Positions 1 to 10,606 of a DNA stretch of 64,000 nt are shown here, in pieces. The translations under genes and the position numbers were made by a program. How positions within the stretch are numbered: position 1 is the stretch's first letter; each line of letters begins with the position of its first letter. The notes beneath the pieces are model-generated. The model was given only the letters and a program-made list of their open reading frames with translations, was not told the origin of the DNA and ran no database searches. The DNA comes from Methylibium sp035476815. Its GTDB lineage: Bacteria > Pseudomonadota > Gammaproteobacteria > Burkholderiales > Burkholderiaceae_C. The stretch lies in assembly GCA_035476815.1 (NCBI GenBank), contig DATILD010000009.1, positions 62,001 through 126,000 on the forward strand. The letters are read 5' to 3'.

Positions 1-7
1 TCTCGGC

Positions 8-625
8 TCACCAGCGCTCGCCCTCGCGCGTGTCGAGCAGGGGCCTCAGCCTCTCTGCGATCGCCTCGCGCGCACGGAATATCCGGGACCGCACGGTACC
101 GATCGGGCAATTCATCACGCCGGCGATCTCCTCGTAGCTCAGACCTTCGATCTCGCGCAGCGTGATCGCCTGACGTAGATCGTCGGACAGCGCATCGATG
201 GCGGAGTTCACCGCGGCGGCGATTTCCTTGGTGGCGAGCAGGGCCTCGGGCGTTTCGCCGTCGCTTAGTTCGTTCTCGACCCGGGAAGTTTCGTCGCCGT
301 CGTCGTCGCGACCGGCAAAGGCCGACTCGGTCATCACCGGGTCGCGCTTCAGGTCGACCAGCGCCTTCTTGGCAGTGTTGACGGCGATCCGGTACAGCCA
401 GGTGTAGAAGGCGCTGTCGCCGCGGAATTGCGGAATCGCCCGGTAGGCGCGGATGAAGGTCTCCTGGGCGATGTCCTGCACCAGGTCGGCGTCGCGCACC
501 ATGCGGCCGATCAGCCGCTCGATGCGGCGCTGGTACTTGACCACCAGCATCTCGAAGGCGCGCACGTCGCCCTGCTTGACCCGGTCGACCAGCAGCGCGT
601 CGGGGGCGGCGTCGGGAGTGGTCAT
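8..625 (-). CDS. rpoE: RNA polymerase ECF sigma factor RpoE
   Basis: Extracytoplasmic-function sigma factor that directs RNA polymerase to envelope-stress promoters. The 205-aa product has sigma region 2 (about residues 25-90, with the core-binding stretch around DIAQETFIRAYRAI and the TWLYRIAVNTAK segment) and region 4 near the C-terminus (the helix-turn-helix around GLSYEEIAGVM and GTVRSRIFRARE). The start was placed at the ATG giving MTTPDAAPD; an open extension upstream encodes only arginine- and cysteine-rich shadow sequence of the preceding gene. It is the last gene of the fatty-acid block in this window, 4 nt after a small membrane protein. An anti-sigma gene (rseA-like) would normally follow, beyond the window edge. 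Family assignment is strong; the stress role is from family knowledge. Confidence 0.95.
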   Translation of the reverse strand: MTTPDAAPDALLVDRVKQGDVRAFEMLVVKYQRRIERLIGRMVRDADLVQDIAQETFIRAYRAIPQFRGDSAFYTWLYRIAVNTAKKALVDLKRDPVMTESAFAGRDDDGDETSRVENELSDGETPEALLATKEIAAAVNSAIDALSDDLRQAITLREIEGLSYEEIAGVMNCPIGTVRSRIFRAREAIAERLRPLLDTREGERW

Positions 626-629
626 CGCG

Positions 630-1073
630 TCAGGCGGCCTCGCCAGCCGCGGCCGGTCGGGGCGAGTACAAGGCGCAGCGCAACGCGTGCCACTCGGCGG
701 GAGCATCGGCGCGCTGCAGCGGCAGCCACGTGCCGCGCGTGCCGTCGTCGGGCACGAAGCGCAGCAACAGCGCATCGCCGAGGTCGAGCATCACGGCCAT
801 CTTGCCGCGGTGCGGCGCTCGCTCGCGCTCGGCCTGCAGCTGCCAGGCCTGGCCGTCCCAGTCGAGCCGCCATCGGGCGACGCGACCGCCGCGCCACCCG
901 AGCACCGCGGCCCAGCCCATGCAGGCACCCGCACCCAGCCAGGCCGGCGCATCGCCGCGCTCGGCCGCCCAGAGCAGCACGGCAGCGCCGGCGACGGCAA
1001 GCAGCAGCGCGACCGCAAGGCGCCAGCGGGCGCCGGCCCGGACCGCGACACTGACCGCCGGTGCGGCACGCAT
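630..1073 (-). CDS. Small conserved membrane protein between fabF and rpoE
   Basis: A 147-aa protein of unknown function. Two hydrophobic segments lie near the N-terminus (about residues 18-36 and 43-60), followed by a soluble, mostly beta-like tail rich in Trp and Arg (WDGQAWQLQ, then GTWLPLQRAD). The layout suggests a small inner-membrane protein with a cytoplasmic domain. It starts 27 nt downstream of the fabF stop and ends 4 nt before the rpoE start, so it is almost certainly co-transcribed with rpoE. Comparable small proteins occupy this position in other Burkholderiales, which is my recollection rather than a search result. No enzymatic motif is visible. Confidence 0.75.
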   Translation of the reverse strand: MRAAPAVSVAVRAGARWRLAVALLLAVAGAAVLLWAAERGDAPAWLGAGACMGWAAVLGWRGGRVARWRLDWDGQAWQLQAERERAPHRGKMAVMLDLGDALLLRFVPDDGTRGTWLPLQRADAPAEWHALRCALYSPRPAAAGEAA

Positions 1074-1100
1074 CGTTCAACGGTGCAGGGGCACCGCCGC

Positions 1101-2345
<1,245 letters not shown>

Positions 2346-2440
2346 GACGACACCCCGTCCGCCAGGTACGGCGTGCACCCCTCCGGGAGGGGCGCACCTT
2401 GCGTGGGGTGGCCCGGCGCTGCGGCGCGAATGCTCGGAGA
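2346..2440 (-). repeat. GC-rich intercistronic repeat upstream of fabF
   Basis: In the acpP-fabF gap the minus strand carries a GC-rich block containing a GCGCCGGGCC-CCCC stretch similar to the blocks at 38848-38922, 59003-59080 and 63255-63410. It includes a hairpin around 2370-2394 whose arms are GTGC and CCCCTC against GAGGGG and GCAC with one mismatch. The copy is diverged but keeps the same order and direction relative to the downstream gene. Confidence 0.5.
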
Positions 2441-2463
2441 CATCGGGAACGACGAGCGTTGGT

Positions 2464-2703
2464 TCAGGCCTTGGCGTGCGACTTGGCGTAGTCGATCGCC
2501 AGCTGCACGGTGGTGATCTTCTCGGCCTCTTCGTCCGGGATCTCGATGCCGAACTCGTCCTCGAGCGCCATCACCAGCTCGACGGTGTCGAGCGAGTCCG
2601 CGCCCAGATCGGCAACGAAGGCCTTCTCGTTGGTGACCTCGCCTTCGGCCACGCCGAGCTGCTCGGCGATGATCTTCTTGACGCGTGCTTCGATGTCGCT
2701 CAT
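2464..2703 (-). CDS. acpP: Acyl carrier protein
   Basis: A 79-aa acidic carrier protein that holds the growing acyl chain on a phosphopantetheine arm. The attachment serine is Ser37 in GADSLD, within the usual helix-II motif. The start MSDIEARVK is supported by a good GGAGG Shine-Dalgarno a few bases upstream; the longer frame upstream is shadow sequence. It sits between fabG (110-bp gap) and fabF. The gap before it contains a hairpin and a promoter-like hexamer, consistent with acpP being transcribed at extra-high level from its own promoter, as is known in other proteobacteria. Confidence 0.98.
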   Translation of the reverse strand: MSDIEARVKKIIAEQLGVAEGEVTNEKAFVADLGADSLDTVELVMALEDEFGIEIPDEEAEKITTVQLAIDYAKSHAKA

Positions 2704-2738
2704 GACTCCTCCAGGGAGAGTTCCAAAAACAGCCGGTG

Positions 2739-2744
2739 ATTCTA
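2739..2744 (-). promoter_or_regulatory. Candidate -10 element for acpP
   Basis: On the minus strand the hexamer TAGAAT (5 of 6 to TATAAT) lies about 35 nt upstream of the acpP start, in the only AT-richer patch of the fabG-acpP gap. No convincing -35 hexamer is visible at 16-18 bp. A dedicated acpP promoter is plausible because the protein is needed in excess. Confidence 0.4.
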
Positions 2745-2750
2745 AGGGCA

Positions 2751-2768
2751 CCAGGGTGACAACCCTGG
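2751..2768 (-). terminator. Hairpin between fabG and acpP
   Basis: A perfect 7-bp inverted repeat, CCAGGGT and ACCCTGG with a 4-nt loop, lies just upstream of the candidate acpP -10. There is no strong U-run after it, so it is more likely a weak terminator, attenuator or mRNA processing/stability element than a full terminator. Confidence 0.35.
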
Positions 2769-2813
2769 GGCGCCCGGCGGCCACCGGTGGATGCCGCTGG
2801 GCGCGTTGTCGCG

Positions 2814-3575
2814 TCAGCTCATGAACATGCCGCCGTTGACATGCAATTCGCTGCCGGTGATGTAGGCGGCGCCCGGCGAGGCCAGGAAGGCCACCGTCTC
2901 GGCGATCTCCTCCGGACGGCCGAGGCGGCCGAGCGGGATCTGCGCCAGCAGCGCGGCCTTCTGGGCCTCGGGCAGCCCCTCGGTCATGTCGGTCTGGATG
3001 AAGCCCGGCGCGACGCAGTTGACGGTGATGCCGCGGCTGCCCAGCTCGCGCGCCAGCGAGCGCGTCATGCCGGCCACGCCGGCCTTGGCGGCGGCGTAGT
3101 TCGCCTGGCCCGGGTTGCCGCTCGCGCCCACCACCGAGGTGATGCTGACGATGCGGCCGTAGCGCTGCTTCATCATCGGCCGGATCGCCGCCCGGCTGGC
3201 GCGGAACACGGCCTTGAGGTTGGTGTCGATGACCGCGTCCCAGTCCTCGTCCTTCATCCGCATCGACAGCTGGTCGCGCGTGATGCCGGCGTTGTTGACC
3301 AGCACGTGCAGGCCGCCGTCGGTTTTGACGATGGCGTCGATCGCCGCATCCAGCGCCGCCGCGTCGGTCACGTCGAGCACGAGGCCACGGCCGCCCTGCG
3401 GCGCCAGCGCCTCGGTGATCGCCTGCGCGCCGGGCTCGCTGGTCGCGGTGCCGATGACCTTGAAGCCGCGCTGCGCCAACGTCAGCGCGATCGCGCGGCC
3501 GATGCCGCGGCTCGCGCCGGTGACGAGGGCCACCTGTTGTGCGTCCGACTCGCCCTGAGCTTGTCGAAGGGTCAT
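2814..3575 (-). CDS. fabG: 3-oxoacyl-ACP reductase (FabG)
   Basis: NADPH-dependent short-chain dehydrogenase that reduces 3-oxoacyl-ACP. The 253-aa product has the Rossmann motif TGASRGIG (residues 19-26), NNAG at about 94-97, and catalytic Ser147, Tyr160 and Lys164 (YAAAK). The start ATG overlaps the fabD stop (ATGA). The N-terminus is odd: the first ten or so residues (MTLRQAQGES) are encoded by a dispersed repeat sequence that also occurs at 49236-49256, so this protein has a few more N-terminal residues than the usual family member (about 245 aa). The true start could lie slightly downstream, but no better ATG is available before the Rossmann strand. Confidence 0.95.
   Translation of the reverse strand: MTLRQAQGESDAQQVALVTGASRGIGRAIALTLAQRGFKVIGTATSEPGAQAITEALAPQGGRGLVLDVTDAAALDAAIDAIVKTDGGLHVLVNNAGITRDQLSMRMKDEDWDAVIDTNLKAVFRASRAAIRPMMKQRYGRIVSITSVVGASGNPGQANYAAAKAGVAGMTRSLARELGSRGITVNCVAPGFIQTDMTEGLPEAQKAALLAQIPLGRLGRPEEIAETVAFLASPGAAYITGSELHVNGGMFMS
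3551..3571. repeat. 21-bp dispersed repeat inside the fabG start region
   Basis: This 21-bp segment, containing CCCTGAGCTTGTCGAAGG on the plus strand, is identical to 49236-49256. The sequence is a recurrent interspersed motif in many proteobacterial genomes, where it yields characteristic spurious peptides (LRQAQGE, ALSLSKG). Here it supplies the first codons of fabG. The identity of the two copies is seen directly; the wider distribution is from general knowledge. Confidence 0.75.
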
Positions 3576-4510
3576 GCCAGCGCTCCCTTCGTGTCGGCGA
3601 GGCTCGCCGGGTCGAAGATGTTGAACGCGGCCAGCTCCGGATCGATGCGCTTGACCAGACCGGCCAGCACCTTGCCGGGGCCGCATTCGACCACCTGGTC
3701 GATGTCGCGCGCCTTCAGCGCCTGCACCGTCTCGACCCAGCGCACCGGGCCGAAGGACTGGCGGTAGAGCGCCTCCTTGATCGCGGCCGGCTCGGTCTGC
3801 ACCGCGACGTCGATGTTGTTGACCAGCGGGATCGTCGGCGCGGCCAGCGCCACGGTCTCGAGCCGCGCGCGCAGCGCCTCGGCGGCCGGCTTCATCAGGC
3901 TCGAATGGAAGGGCGCAGACACGGCCAGCGGCAGCGCGCGCTTGGCGCCCGCCGCCTTGAGCAGCTCGCAGGCCTTGTCGACGGCGGCCTTGGCGCCGGA
4001 GATCACCGTCTGCTTCGGGTCGTTGTAGTTGGCCGCCTCCACCGGCTCGCCGGTGGCCGCCGCCGCCTCGGCACAGCCGGCGCGCACCGCGTCGGCGTCG
4101 AGCCCGAGGATCGCCGCCATCGCGCCGGCACCGACCGGCACCGCCTGCTGCATCGCCAGCGCGCGCAGCCGCACCAGCGGCACCGCATCGGCCAGGCTCA
4201 GCGCACCGGCCGCGACCAGCGCGCTGTACTCGCCGAGCGAATGGCCGGCCACCGCCGCCGGGGCGAGCCCGCCCTCGGCGCGCCAGGCGCGGTAGCAGGC
4301 GATGCTGGCGACCAGCATCACCGGCTGGGTGTTGGCGGTCAGGTCGAGCGCTTCCTTCGGGCCGCTGCGGATCAGCTCGGCGAGGTCCTCGCCGAGCGCC
4401 GCCGAGGCCTCGGCCAGCGTGTCACGCACCACGGCATGGTCGCCCCAGGCGTCGAGCATGCCGACGCTCTGCGAGCCCTGGCCGGGAAAGACGAAGGCGA
4501 AGGCCGTCAT
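3572..4510 (-). CDS. fabD: Malonyl-CoA:ACP transacylase (FabD)
   Basis: Transfers malonate from CoA to ACP, feeding FabH and FabF. The 312-aa product has the N-terminal GQGSQ oxyanion motif (residues 10-14) and the nucleophile Ser91 in GHSLGEYSAL, with a histidine in the VSAPFHSSLM segment as the likely partner. It lies between fabH (40-nt gap) and fabG (4-nt ATGA overlap), the classical operon order. Length and motifs are normal. Confidence 0.97.
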   Translation of the reverse strand: MTAFAFVFPGQGSQSVGMLDAWGDHAVVRDTLAEASAALGEDLAELIRSGPKEALDLTANTQPVMLVASIACYRAWRAEGGLAPAAVAGHSLGEYSALVAAGALSLADAVPLVRLRALAMQQAVPVGAGAMAAILGLDADAVRAGCAEAAAATGEPVEAANYNDPKQTVISGAKAAVDKACELLKAAGAKRALPLAVSAPFHSSLMKPAAEALRARLETVALAAPTIPLVNNIDVAVQTEPAAIKEALYRQSFGPVRWVETVQALKARDIDQVVECGPGKVLAGLVKRIDPELAAFNIFDPASLADTKGALA

Positions 4511-4550
4511 CCGAGAGTCTCCTGTCGTTCTAGAGGTCGGGCCGCGGTGC

Positions 4551-5543
4551 TCAGAAGTCGAGCAGCACCGCGCCCCAGGTGAAGCCGCCGCCGACGCCCT
4601 CGAGCATCACGGTGTCGCCGCGCTGCACCTTGCCCGCGCGCACCGCGTGGTCGAACGCCAGCGGCACCGACGCGGCCGAGGTGTTGCCATGCTCGTCGAC
4701 GGTGACGATCAGTTTGTCCAACGGCAGCTTCAGCTTCTTGGCCGTGCTCTGCATGATGCGGATGTTGGCCTGGTGCGGGATCAGCCAGTCGATGTCGCCG
4801 TCCTGGCGGCCGGCCTTGTCGAGCACCGAGCGCGCCACTTGCTCGAGCACACCGACGGCGAGCTTGAACACCGCCTGGCCGTCCATCTTCAGCAGCGGGT
4901 CGCCGAGCACCTTGCCGCCGGACACGGTGCCCGGCACGCACAGGATGCCGACATGGCGGCCGTCGGCGTGCAGCTCGGTGGCCAGGATGCCGGGCGTGTC
5001 GCTCGCCTCCAGCACCACCGCGCCGGCGCCGTCACCGAACAGGACGCAGGTGGTGCGATCGTCGAAGTCGAGGATGCGCGAGAACACCTCGGCGCCGATC
5101 ACCAGCGCCCGCCGCGCCGCGCCGGTGCGGATCATCGAATCGGCCACCGTCAGCGCGTAGACGAAGCCCGAGCACACCGCCTGCACGTCGAAGGCCGGGC
5201 AGCCGACGATGCCCAGCTTGGCCTGCACGATGCAGGCGGTGGACGGGAACACCATGTCCGGCGTCGAGGTCGCGACGATGACCAGGTCGATGTCGGTCGC
5301 CGCGCGGCCGGCCGCTTCGAGCGCATGGCGCGCCGCCTCGACCGCCAGGTCGCTGGCGGTCACGCCCTCGGCGGCGAAGTGGCGCGCGCGGATGCCGGTG
5401 CGCTCGACGATCCAGTCGTCCGAGGTCTCGACGCCGCGCGCCGCCAGGTCGGCGGCCAGTTGGGCATTGCTCAGTCGGCGCGGCGGCAGGAAGCTGCCGG
5501 TGCCGGTGATGCGGGTGTGGGGAAGGAGGGAAGACGAGGTCAT
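4551..5543 (-). CDS. fabH: 3-oxoacyl-ACP synthase III (FabH)
   Basis: Initiating condensing enzyme of fatty-acid synthesis, joining acetyl-CoA and malonyl-ACP. The 330-aa protein shows the Cys-His-Asn triad: Cys124 in QAVCSGF, His257 in IPHQAN and Asn287 in HGNTSAAS. The start overlaps the plsX stop by 4 nt, indicating translational coupling. Length and motifs are normal for the family. Confidence 0.97.
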   Translation of the reverse strand: MTSSSLLPHTRITGTGSFLPPRRLSNAQLAADLAARGVETSDDWIVERTGIRARHFAAEGVTASDLAVEAARHALEAAGRAATDIDLVIVATSTPDMVFPSTACIVQAKLGIVGCPAFDVQAVCSGFVYALTVADSMIRTGAARRALVIGAEVFSRILDFDDRTTCVLFGDGAGAVVLEASDTPGILATELHADGRHVGILCVPGTVSGGKVLGDPLLKMDGQAVFKLAVGVLEQVARSVLDKAGRQDGDIDWLIPHQANIRIMQSTAKKLKLPLDKLIVTVDEHGNTSAASVPLAFDHAVRAGKVQRGDTVMLEGVGGGFTWGAVLLDF

Positions 5544-6640
5544 GCGGCTTGCTGCACCGACCCGTCCTGCGGCGCCGGCTCGGCCGGAAGGGCCTGCAGC
5601 GTCTCGAGGATGCGGTCGTGCACGCGATCGAGCAGTCGGTGGCGCGCCGCATCATAAGCCCGGTTCAACGCCTGCTCGAACGCGAAGGCATCGGCCGAGC
5701 CGTGGCTCTTGAACACCAGCCCGCGCAGCCCGAGCAGCGCGGCGCCGTTGTAGCGGCGGTGGTCGACGCGGTTCTTGAAGTGGTTCAGCACCGGCATCGC
5801 CACCAGCGCGGCGAGCTTGGTGCGCCAGTTGCGCGTGAACTCCTGGCGGATGAAGGCCGACAGCATCGACGCCAGGCCCTCGGCGGTCTTCAGCGCGACG
5901 TTGCCGACGAAGCCGTCGCACACCACGATGTCGGCCTTGCCGGTGAAGATGTCGTTGCCCTCGACGTTGCCGACGAAGTTCAGGTGCCCGCCGGCCGCGG
6001 CCTCGCGCAGCAGTTCGCCGGCGCGCTTGATGGTGTCGCTGCCCTTGATCGCCTCTTCGCCGATGTTGAGCAGGCCGACCGTGGGGTTCTCCTTGCCCTC
6101 GACCGCCGCGACCAGCGCACTGCCCATTACCGCGAACTGCAGCAGGTGATCGGCGGTGCAATCGACATTGGCGCCGAGATCGAGCACGGTGGTGTGGCCG
6201 TCGAGGCGGTTCGGCATCACGGTGGCGATGGCCGGGCGGTCGATACCTTCCAGCGTCTTGAGCACATAGCGCGCCACCGCCATCAGCGCGCCGGTGTTGC
6301 CGGCCGAGACGCAGGCCTGCGCGGCCGCCACGCCCTCCACCGGCTTGACCTGGTTGATCGCGACGCGCATCGACGAGTCGCGCTTGCGGCGCAGCGCCAC
6401 CTCGATCGGGTCGTCCATCGTGACGACCTCGCTGGCGGCGACGACGGTGCAGCGCGCCCAGCCGGCCGCCGGCGCCAGCGCCGCGGGCTGGCCGACCAGC
6501 AGCAGTTCGGCCTCGGGGTGGGCCGCGAGGAAGGCGCGGCAGGCCGGCAGCGTGACGGCCACGCCATGGTCGCCGCCCATGCAGTCGACGGCCAGGCGCA
6601 CGGGCAGGGGCTCGCGGGCAGCGGCGGACGGTGCGTTCAT
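5540..6640 (-). CDS. plsX: Phosphate acyltransferase PlsX
   Basis: Converts acyl-ACP to acyl-phosphate for phospholipid synthesis. The 366-aa product carries the N-terminal AVDCMGGDHG signature (about residues 17-26) and the conserved core NPTVGLLNIGEEAIKG, which fix the family. It lies 186 bp after rpmF and overlaps fabH by 4 nt, the common rpmF-plsX-fabH arrangement that links membrane lipid synthesis to ribosome production. Confidence 0.97.
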   Translation of the reverse strand: MNAPSAAAREPLPVRLAVDCMGGDHGVAVTLPACRAFLAAHPEAELLLVGQPAALAPAAGWARCTVVAASEVVTMDDPIEVALRRKRDSSMRVAINQVKPVEGVAAAQACVSAGNTGALMAVARYVLKTLEGIDRPAIATVMPNRLDGHTTVLDLGANVDCTADHLLQFAVMGSALVAAVEGKENPTVGLLNIGEEAIKGSDTIKRAGELLREAAAGGHLNFVGNVEGNDIFTGKADIVVCDGFVGNVALKTAEGLASMLSAFIRQEFTRNWRTKLAALVAMPVLNHFKNRVDHRRYNGAALLGLRGLVFKSHGSADAFAFEQALNRAYDAARHRLLDRVHDRILETLQALPAEPAPQDGSVQQAA

Positions 6641-6742
6641 CGGTCGGGTCGGCGAGCGGGCTATGCGCGCACGCTAAGCGCGTCGCGCGCCGCTGGCAAG
6701 TACAGCCCAGCGGTCTCGGCCGGGCGGCGCTCCAACGACAAC

Positions 6743-6772
6743 GCCCGGCGGCCTGCGATCAGGCGGCCGGGC
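6743..6772 (-). terminator. Strong hairpin between rpmF and plsX
   Basis: Inverted repeat with 13-bp arms (6743-6755 and 6760-6772), one internal mismatch and a 4-nt loop, about 55 bp downstream of the rpmF stop. On the minus strand the stem is followed by GTTGTCGTT, a weak U-rich tract. It may act as a partial terminator or attenuator that lowers plsX-fab readthrough relative to rpmF. Confidence 0.5.
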
Positions 6773-6826
6773 GCGCGGTCCCGCGGCGGCAGGCCCCATG
6801 GCGCAGCGCGCCGGGGCCGCGCCGGT

Positions 6827-7009
6827 TCAGGCATCCGCCTTGGTCTTCAGCACCTTGCGGCCACGGTAGAAGCCGGTCGGGCTGATGTGGTGGCGCAGGT
6901 GGGTCTCGCCGGTGGTCGGCTCGATCGCGGTGCCCGGCGTCGTCAGGGCATTGTGCGAACGGTGCATGCCGCGCTTGGACGGCGACTTCTTGTTCTGTTG
7001 AACGGCCAT
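6827..7009 (-). CDS. rpmF: 50S ribosomal protein L32
   Basis: A 60-aa basic ribosomal protein. The N-terminus MAVQQNKKSPSKRGMHRSHN is diagnostic, and the C-terminal half has the usual HHISPTGFYRGRKV. The start has an AGGAG Shine-Dalgarno 7 nt upstream. It follows yceD with a 128-bp gap containing a promoter-like TATACT, and precedes plsX. Confidence 0.98.
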   Translation of the reverse strand: MAVQQNKKSPSKRGMHRSHNALTTPGTAIEPTTGETHLRHHISPTGFYRGRKVLKTKADA

Positions 7010-7107
7010 GGTGGGCTCCTGGGAAGGGCTGGGCGCGGGGCAGGCCCGGCGCGGTCCGCAGTGCCCGTAGCCGGATGGCAGGCCGGGTTGCCGCGGAAAA
7101 GCCCGCA

Positions 7108-7113
7108 AGTATA
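7108..7113 (-). promoter_or_regulatory. Candidate -10 element for rpmF
   Basis: Minus-strand hexamer TATACT (5 of 6 to consensus), about 98 nt upstream of the rpmF start, in the yceD-rpmF gap. No good -35 is visible. If used, it would give a leader of roughly 90 nt. Confidence 0.4.
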
Positions 7114-7137
7114 GCAGCCGGCGCCGGGCGGCCCGGT

Positions 7138-7698
7138 TCAGTGCGTCGGGCCGGGCTTCTTCAAGGCCGCCAGCGCCGCGAAGGGGTGGGGGGGCTCGGG
7201 CTCGTCGTCGGCCGGGGCCGGTTCGGCCGCCGGCAGCGCGACCGGGCAGGTCTCGTGGCGCGGCACCAGCGGCAGCGCGAGCAGCAACTCGTCCTCGACC
7301 AGCTCGCGCAGGTCGAACGTGCGGTTCAGGGCCAGCACGTCCTCGTCGCTCTCGGCGTCCAGTTCGGCAGCCTGGGCCTCGCCGGCGACGAAACGCACCG
7401 GCGGCCGATCCAGTTCGACCGGCGTTTCCACCGGCAGCAGGCAGCGCTGGCATTCGAGCCGCAGCACCGCACGGGCCCGCAGCTCGACCCGCAACTCGGG
7501 CGGCACCCCGGCGCGCCGCCGACACAGCCCGCGGGCGGACCACTCGACATGCTCGTCCGGTCGCGGCGGCGCGTCGACGCTGGCCGTCGCGGCGAGCCGC
7601 GGCAGCTCGGCCAGCGGCCAAGCGCCGGCCAGCTCGGCACCGGCCTCGGCAAAGGCCTCGACGTCGAGGCGCAGGGGGTTGAAGTCACGGCCGCTCAT
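7138..7698 (-). CDS. yceD: DUF177 / YceD family protein
   Basis: A 186-aa acidic protein of the DUF177 (YceD) family, which is linked to large-subunit rRNA metabolism in bacteria and plants; the mechanism is not established. The family's paired cysteines are visible in LECQRCLLPVE, as is the later acidic FDLRELVEDELLLALPLVP core. The start was set at MSGRDFNPLRLD; the longer frame would run into the divergent promoter region and overlap maf. It heads the yceD-rpmF-plsX run and is divergent from maf with only 35 bp between the starts. Confidence 0.9.
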   Translation of the reverse strand: MSGRDFNPLRLDVEAFAEAGAELAGAWPLAELPRLAATASVDAPPRPDEHVEWSARGLCRRRAGVPPELRVELRARAVLRLECQRCLLPVETPVELDRPPVRFVAGEAQAAELDAESDEDVLALNRTFDLRELVEDELLLALPLVPRHETCPVALPAAEPAPADDEPEPPHPFAALAALKKPGPTH

Positions 7699-7733
7699 CG
7701 CCCGGCAAGTGTAGGCGCCGCGACAATGCGCGC

Positions 7734-8345
7734 ATGACTGCGCCACGCCCTGCCCCGCCGCCCCGGCTGATCCTCGGTTCGACCTCGCGCTACCGGCGCG
7801 AGCTGCTCGAACGGCTCGGCCTGCCCTTCGAGTCCGTCGCGCCGCAGGTGGACGAGACCCCGCTCGCCGGCGAGGCGCCCGCCGCGCTGGCCGAACGACT
7901 GGCCTGGGCCAAGGCCCGCGAGGTGGCCACGCGCCACGCGGACGCGGTGGTGATCGGCTCGGACCAGGTGGCCGAGCTCGACGGCCAGGCCATCGGCAAG
8001 CCCGGCACGCATGACAACGCCGTCGCGCAGCTGCGCGCGATGAGCGGCCGGGCCGTCGTGTTCCACACCGCGCTGGCGGTGCTGCGGCCGGCCACCGGCT
8101 ACGCCGAGTTGCGGCGCGTGCCCGTCACGGTGCGCTTCCGGACCCTGGGCGACGCCGAGATCGAGACCTACCTGCGCGCCGAACGGCCCTACGACTGTGC
8201 CGGCAGCGCCAAGTCCGAGGGGCTGGGCATCGCGCTGCTGGAGGCGATCGAGTCGGACGACCCGACCGCGCTGGTCGGCCTGCCGCTGATCGCCACCGCC
8301 CGGCTGCTGCGTGCGGCCGGCCTCGACCCGCTGGCCGCCCGATGA
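7734..8345 (+). CDS. maf: Maf-family nucleotide pyrophosphatase (YceF type)
   Basis: House-cleaning pyrophosphatase that hydrolyses non-canonical nucleotides; the YceF subgroup prefers 7-methyl-GTP. The 203-aa protein has the N-terminal LGSTSRYRRELLERL signature, the central GSDQVAELDG with the metal/base-contact Asp, and AGSAKSEGLG near residue 155. The neighbouring yceD-rpmF context matches the YceF branch better than the YhdE/Maf1 branch. It overlaps the next methyltransferase by 4 nt. Confidence 0.9.
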   Translation: MTAPRPAPPPRLILGSTSRYRRELLERLGLPFESVAPQVDETPLAGEAPAALAERLAWAKAREVATRHADAVVIGSDQVAELDGQAIGKPGTHDNAVAQLRAMSGRAVVFHTALAVLRPATGYAELRRVPVTVRFRTLGDAEIETYLRAERPYDCAGSAKSEGLGIALLEAIESDDPTALVGLPLIATARLLRAAGLDPLAAR

Positions 8346-9106
8346 CGCCCGGCACGCTCTGGCTGGTGCCGAACACGCTCGACCTCGGCACGCCCGACGC
8401 CGCGAGCGTTGACCTGCGCGCCGTGCTGCCCCAGGGCGTGATCGAGACCGCCGCACGCCTCGCCCACTGGGTCTGCGAGAACGCGAAGACCACGCGTGCC
8501 TTCCTGAAGCGGGTCGATGCCGTCGTGCCGCTCGCGCGGCCGTTGCAGGCCATCGACATCCGCGAGCTGCCGCGCCCGCCCAAGGGCCGGCCCGCGGCGG
8601 AGGCCATCGACCTGAAGCCCCTGCTCGCGCCGGCACTGGCCGGCGAGGACCTCGGCCTGATCAGCGAGGCCGGCCTGCCCGCGGTGGCCGACCCCGGCGC
8701 GGCGCTGGTCGCCGCCGCCCACGCCGCCGGCGTGCCGGTTCGGCCGCTGGCGGGCCCGAGCGCGCTGCTGCTGGCGCTGGCGGCCAGCGGGCTCGAAGGC
8801 CAGAGCTTCGCCTTCGTCGGCTATGTGCCGCAGGAGGCCAGCGCGCAGGCGCAGCGTCTGAAAGAGCTGGAAGCGCTGTCGCGTCGGCTCGGCCAGACCC
8901 AGTTGATGATCGAGACGCCCTACCGCAATGCCGCGCTGCTGCGTGGTCTGCTCGCGGCGCTGGCGCCGGCGACGCGGCTGTCTGTGAGTTGCGGACTGAC
9001 GCTGGCGGCCGGCTTCACGCGCAGCGACAGCATCGCCGGCTGGCGCGAGCGGCCGACCGAGCTGCCAGCGGACCTGCCGGCGGTGTTCGCGCTGCTGGCG
9101 CGCTGA
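8342..9106 (+). CDS. SAM-dependent methyltransferase, RsmI/tetrapyrrole-methylase family
   Basis: A 254-aa protein of the tetrapyrrole-methylase fold, closest in pattern to RsmI-type 16S rRNA 2'-O-methyltransferases. The segment ISEAGLPAVADPGAALVAAA (residues 104-123) and GPSALLLALAASG (about 137-149) match RsmI, as does the later FVGYVPQE. The RsmI N-terminus is altered: it begins GTLWLVPNTLDLG rather than the usual short GTLYVVATPIGNL start, and carries an extra segment. In Burkholderiales this paralogue usually coexists with a genuine rsmI elsewhere, so the RNA target is uncertain. Translationally coupled to maf (ATGA). Confidence 0.85.
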   Translation: MTPGTLWLVPNTLDLGTPDAASVDLRAVLPQGVIETAARLAHWVCENAKTTRAFLKRVDAVVPLARPLQAIDIRELPRPPKGRPAAEAIDLKPLLAPALAGEDLGLISEAGLPAVADPGAALVAAAHAAGVPVRPLAGPSALLLALAASGLEGQSFAFVGYVPQEASAQAQRLKELEALSRRLGQTQLMIETPYRNAALLRGLLAALAPATRLSVSCGLTLAAGFTRSDSIAGWRERPTELPADLPAVFALLAR

Positions 9107-9116
9107 CGGCGACGGC

Positions 9117-10571
<1,455 letters not shown>

Positions 10572-10606
10572 CTGGCGGGATTATCCGCCATGGGCCGGTT
10601 CGAGCC

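Noticed and set aside
7699..7733. Divergent promoter pair between yceD and maf
   Set aside because: The 35-bp gap has hexamers resembling TACACT and GACAAT, but the spacing does not fit sigma-70, so no promoter is called.
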